DNA from: Erysipelotrichaceae bacterium
GTDB taxonomy: Bacteria > Bacillota_I > Bacilli_A > Erysipelotrichales > Erysipelotrichaceae
Assembly (NCBI GenBank): GCA_031272515.1
Contig: JAISTR010000025.1
Coordinates: forward strand, 1-32,787
DNA: 32,787 nucleotides
Direction: 5' to 3'
The stretch's first letter is position 1, and each line of letters opens with the position of its first letter. The notes below the pieces were generated by a model that was given only the letters and a program-made list of their open reading frames with translations, searched no databases and had not been told where the DNA came from. The position numbers and the translations under genes are program-made. This document shows positions 31,374 through 32,787 of the stretch, in pieces.

Positions 31374-32528
31374 CTTGATTACTGCAATTCCACTGCTGGT
31401 TATTTTGTATTTTTGAAGTTTGCTGGTTGGCTTTTCGGGGATTGTCATTTCGATATACCCAGCGCCAATAAGCGGAGCAATATAGCGATTAAATGAACGA
31501 GTGTCAACGCGCATTTGCATTATGACAAATAATTCTTGCCGTGATAAAGGCTTTTTGGCAAGTGCTTTTAGTATTGCCAAATGCAAATCACCCAATTCAA
31601 CCAGATGTTTATCTTCGTGTTTATCTTCGTGTTTATCTTCGTGCTTATCTTTCGGACTGTTATCATCCTCACTCTTGTAAGAAATAAGCAGTTCCCGGTT
31701 TTTCAAATCATTATTCTCATCAAAAATCAAATTGCCAAAAAAACGGTTTAAGTATTCCTGTGTTGCATAGATGCCTTTGGAAAAGTCGTTGTAGTTAGCG
31801 CGTACCAAGGCATTGCGAAAATACCAGGCATTCTTGGCAAAAATATCATTTTCCACATCAAAGCCAAATGTGCGCAGATACTTGATAGTGAATACGGCAG
31901 TAGTTCTTGTATTCCCTTCTCCGAAAGGATGAATCTGCCATATTCCTGAAATGAACTTGGCAATATGTTCCACTTTTTCCAGGATGCTTAATCCTTTGTA
32001 GTTAAAAGATTTCTCTTGCGCAAAATCATAATCAATGGTTTCCCTGATATTCAAGGCACTTGTATAGAATACAGTTTCTCCATTTAGCACCCACTCATCT
32101 TTCGTGATGTTGTAATCGCGTATTTTGCCAGCGGACTTATAAATACCATCGAAAAGTCTCCTGTGAATTGAAAAGTACTCAACAGGAGTAAAGGAAAACG
32201 TTTTCTCAGCCAAAATCTCTGTAATCCTTGCAGCAACTTTATCCGCCTCTTCTTTCCGGGACGCATCTTGCTTGGCAGGCCTTGCTTTGTAATAACTCTC
32301 AATCTTTGCGCGAGCTTGTTCAAGAGTAATCTTGCCTTGTATGTTTTCGTTCGCAGTTTGAATCAAGTAGTCTGATGGTGTAATACCATCGACCGCTTGC
32401 AAGCCAATCGCGGTTTTCCAATAATAGCTAAGCTGCTGCTGTTCAGGTTCACCTTGCACCGTATATTCCAGAAGCTCTTTTTCTGAAAGAATTTCTGAAT
32501 TCGCGTTATTTATCGAGTCTTTTTTCAT
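31362..32528 (-). CDS. Fic-domain protein (likely AMP-transferase) with C-terminal winged helix
   Basis: A protein of 388 residues from ATG 32526-32528 (GGAGGA nine bases upstream; a start eight codons earlier would place that site inside the gene). The Fic motif is complete, HPFGEGNTR at 200-208, with catalytic His200. Fic enzymes transfer AMP or related groups to target proteins. Residues about 50-85 (IQGKITLEQARAKIESYY) resemble the VbhA-type inhibitory helix, but the exact S/TxxxE(G/N) motif is not found. After the Fic core, four DKH(E) repeats at 294-308 link to a C-terminal domain of about 75 residues that reads like a winged helix (LSRQELFVIMQMRVDTRSFNRYIAPLIGAGYIE). This layout is common in Fic proteins of unknown target, sometimes self-contained toxin-antitoxin units. 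Confidence 0.88.
   Translation of the reverse strand: MKKDSINNANSEILSEKELLEYTVQGEPEQQQLSYYWKTAIGLQAVDGITPSDYLIQTANENIQGKITLEQARAKIESYYKARPAKQDASRKEEADKVAARITEILAEKTFSFTPVEYFSIHRRLFDGIYKSAGKIRDYNITKDEWVLNGETVFYTSALNIRETIDYDFAQEKSFNYKGLSILEKVEHIAKFISGIWQIHPFGEGNTRTTAVFTIKYLRTFGFDVENDIFAKNAWYFRNALVRANYNDFSKGIYATQEYLNRFFGNLIFDENNDLKNRELLISYKSEDDNSPKDKHEDKHEDKHEDKHLVELGDLHLAILKALAKKPLSRQELFVIMQMRVDTRSFNRYIAPLIGAGYIEMTIPEKPTSKLQKYKITSSGIAVIKKKT
31607..31654. repeat. 12-bp tandem repeat encoding the DKHE linker
   Basis: Four 12-base units (31607-31618, 31619-31630, 31631-31642, 31643-31654); the first three are identical (GTTTATCTTCGT) and the last has two changes. Because 12 is a multiple of three, slippage would change linker length without breaking the frame. 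Confidence 0.92.
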
Positions 32529-32679
32529 GCATACGTGTCCTCCAGCTTTCATATTAATTATACTTCAAGCCGCAAGAAGAAATGTGAGAAAACCAGACAT
32601 TTATCATACTGTTACAACTTATCGCTATCACTGCTAGATTATTGGACATTATCAACATTATCCCTATATCCTACAAAAT

Positions 32680-32724
32680 GCGAGCGGGAGAGCCCACGGT
32701 TTTAACCGTGGGGTGAGAGCGAGC
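32680..32724 (+). mobile_element. Orphan right-end hairpin of an IS200/IS605-type element
   Basis: CCCACGG (32693-32699) and CCGTGGG (32706-32712) form a perfect hairpin with loop TTTTAA. This is the shape of the 3' hairpin of IS200/IS605 (tnpB) elements, and the frame across it reads AHGFNRG, as at the C-terminus of many TnpB proteins. GCGAGC flanks the hairpin at 32680-32685 and 32719-32724. No tnpA or tnpB is present upstream, where the fic gene promoter lies. It is probably a relic or an isolated element end. The 150 bases between it and fic contain nothing else recognised. Confidence 0.5.
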
Positions 32725-32736
32725 ACTTCAAAAGGC

Positions 32737-32761
32737 AACCCGCTTCGGCGGGTTTTCTTTT
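32737..32761 (+). terminator. Intrinsic terminator with UUCG loop
   Basis: AACCCGC and GCGGGTT form a seven-base stem closed by the very stable TTCG tetraloop, followed by TTCTTTT. On the other strand the flanking AAAGG/CTTTT can lengthen the stem. It follows the IS200/IS605-type hairpin by 24 bases. Confidence 0.8.
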
Positions 32762-32787
32762 GAGTAAACGAAAGAACACACTTGCGC

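Noticed and set aside
31607-31654. Possible CRISPR or regulatory iterons
   Set aside because: The 12-base units lie inside the fic coding frame and encode a DKHE linker.
1-32787. rRNA or tRNA genes
   Set aside because: No cloverleaf with a T-loop motif and no rRNA-like sequence was noticed in the intergenic regions, though they were only read by eye.

Overview
The window looks like chromosomal DNA of a Bacillota bacterium, probably Erysipelotrichia or another lineage close to the Mollicutes. The evidence is the Bacillus-like gene order (rplS, rbgA, rnhB, then dprA, topA, trmFO, xerC; and tig, lon, engB), folate-type TrmFO, Gram-positive LepB, strong AGGAGG-type ribosome binding sites, a HrcA/CIRCE operator on tig-lon, a DUF3196-like gene and MupG. 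The taxon is an inference. By eye the core (about 0.95-25 kb) is more GC-rich than the two ends, which look like accessory DNA.

Layout. 1-0.95 kb: AT-rich, a lipoprotein cut by the window edge and a small membrane-anchored protein. 0.95-6.1 kb: dprA, then topA-trmFO-xerC joined by 4-base overlaps (minus strand). 6.2-8.4 kb: an AraC/GyrI-type regulator divergent from an M28 metallopeptidase. 8.5-10.9 kb: rplS-lepB-rbgA-rnhB (minus), with a consensus promoter and a leader that can pair with the rplS ribosome binding site. 11.0-15.3 kb: tig-lon-engB (minus) from a near-perfect promoter covered by CIRCE. 15.3-17.3 kb: DUF3196-like gene and mupG. 17.3-19.7 kb: a 730-residue surface protein with a thioester-like domain and three isopeptide (CnaB-like) domains, behind a leader terminator. 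19.7-25.9 kb: mgtA-type Mg2+ ATPase, a small unknown gene, a PHP phosphoesterase, an alpha/beta hydrolase and a CPBP membrane protease. 25.9-32.8 kb: accessory zone with a DUF4143 ATPase, 23-bp tandem repeats, a SNF2 helicase, a truncated upstream reading frame, a transposase fragment, a frameshifted gene, an unknown acidic protein, a Fic protein and an orphan IS200/IS605-type end.

How it works together. The core operons cover protein folding and turnover (trigger factor, Lon), ribosome assembly (L19, RbgA, EngB), secretion (LepB), DNA topology, uptake and segregation (TopA, DprA, XerC), RNase HII and tRNA methylation (TrmFO). Heat-shock control by HrcA would set chaperone and protease levels together. 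The most unusual points are the surface protein, which keeps its single extracellular cysteine but has lysine where the thioester glutamine should be, its attenuator-like leader, the CIRCE control of tig-lon-engB, the possible RBS-blocking rplS leader, and the decayed mobile DNA upstream of the SNF2 gene. No complete new multi-gene defence or metabolic system can be shown from this sequence alone.
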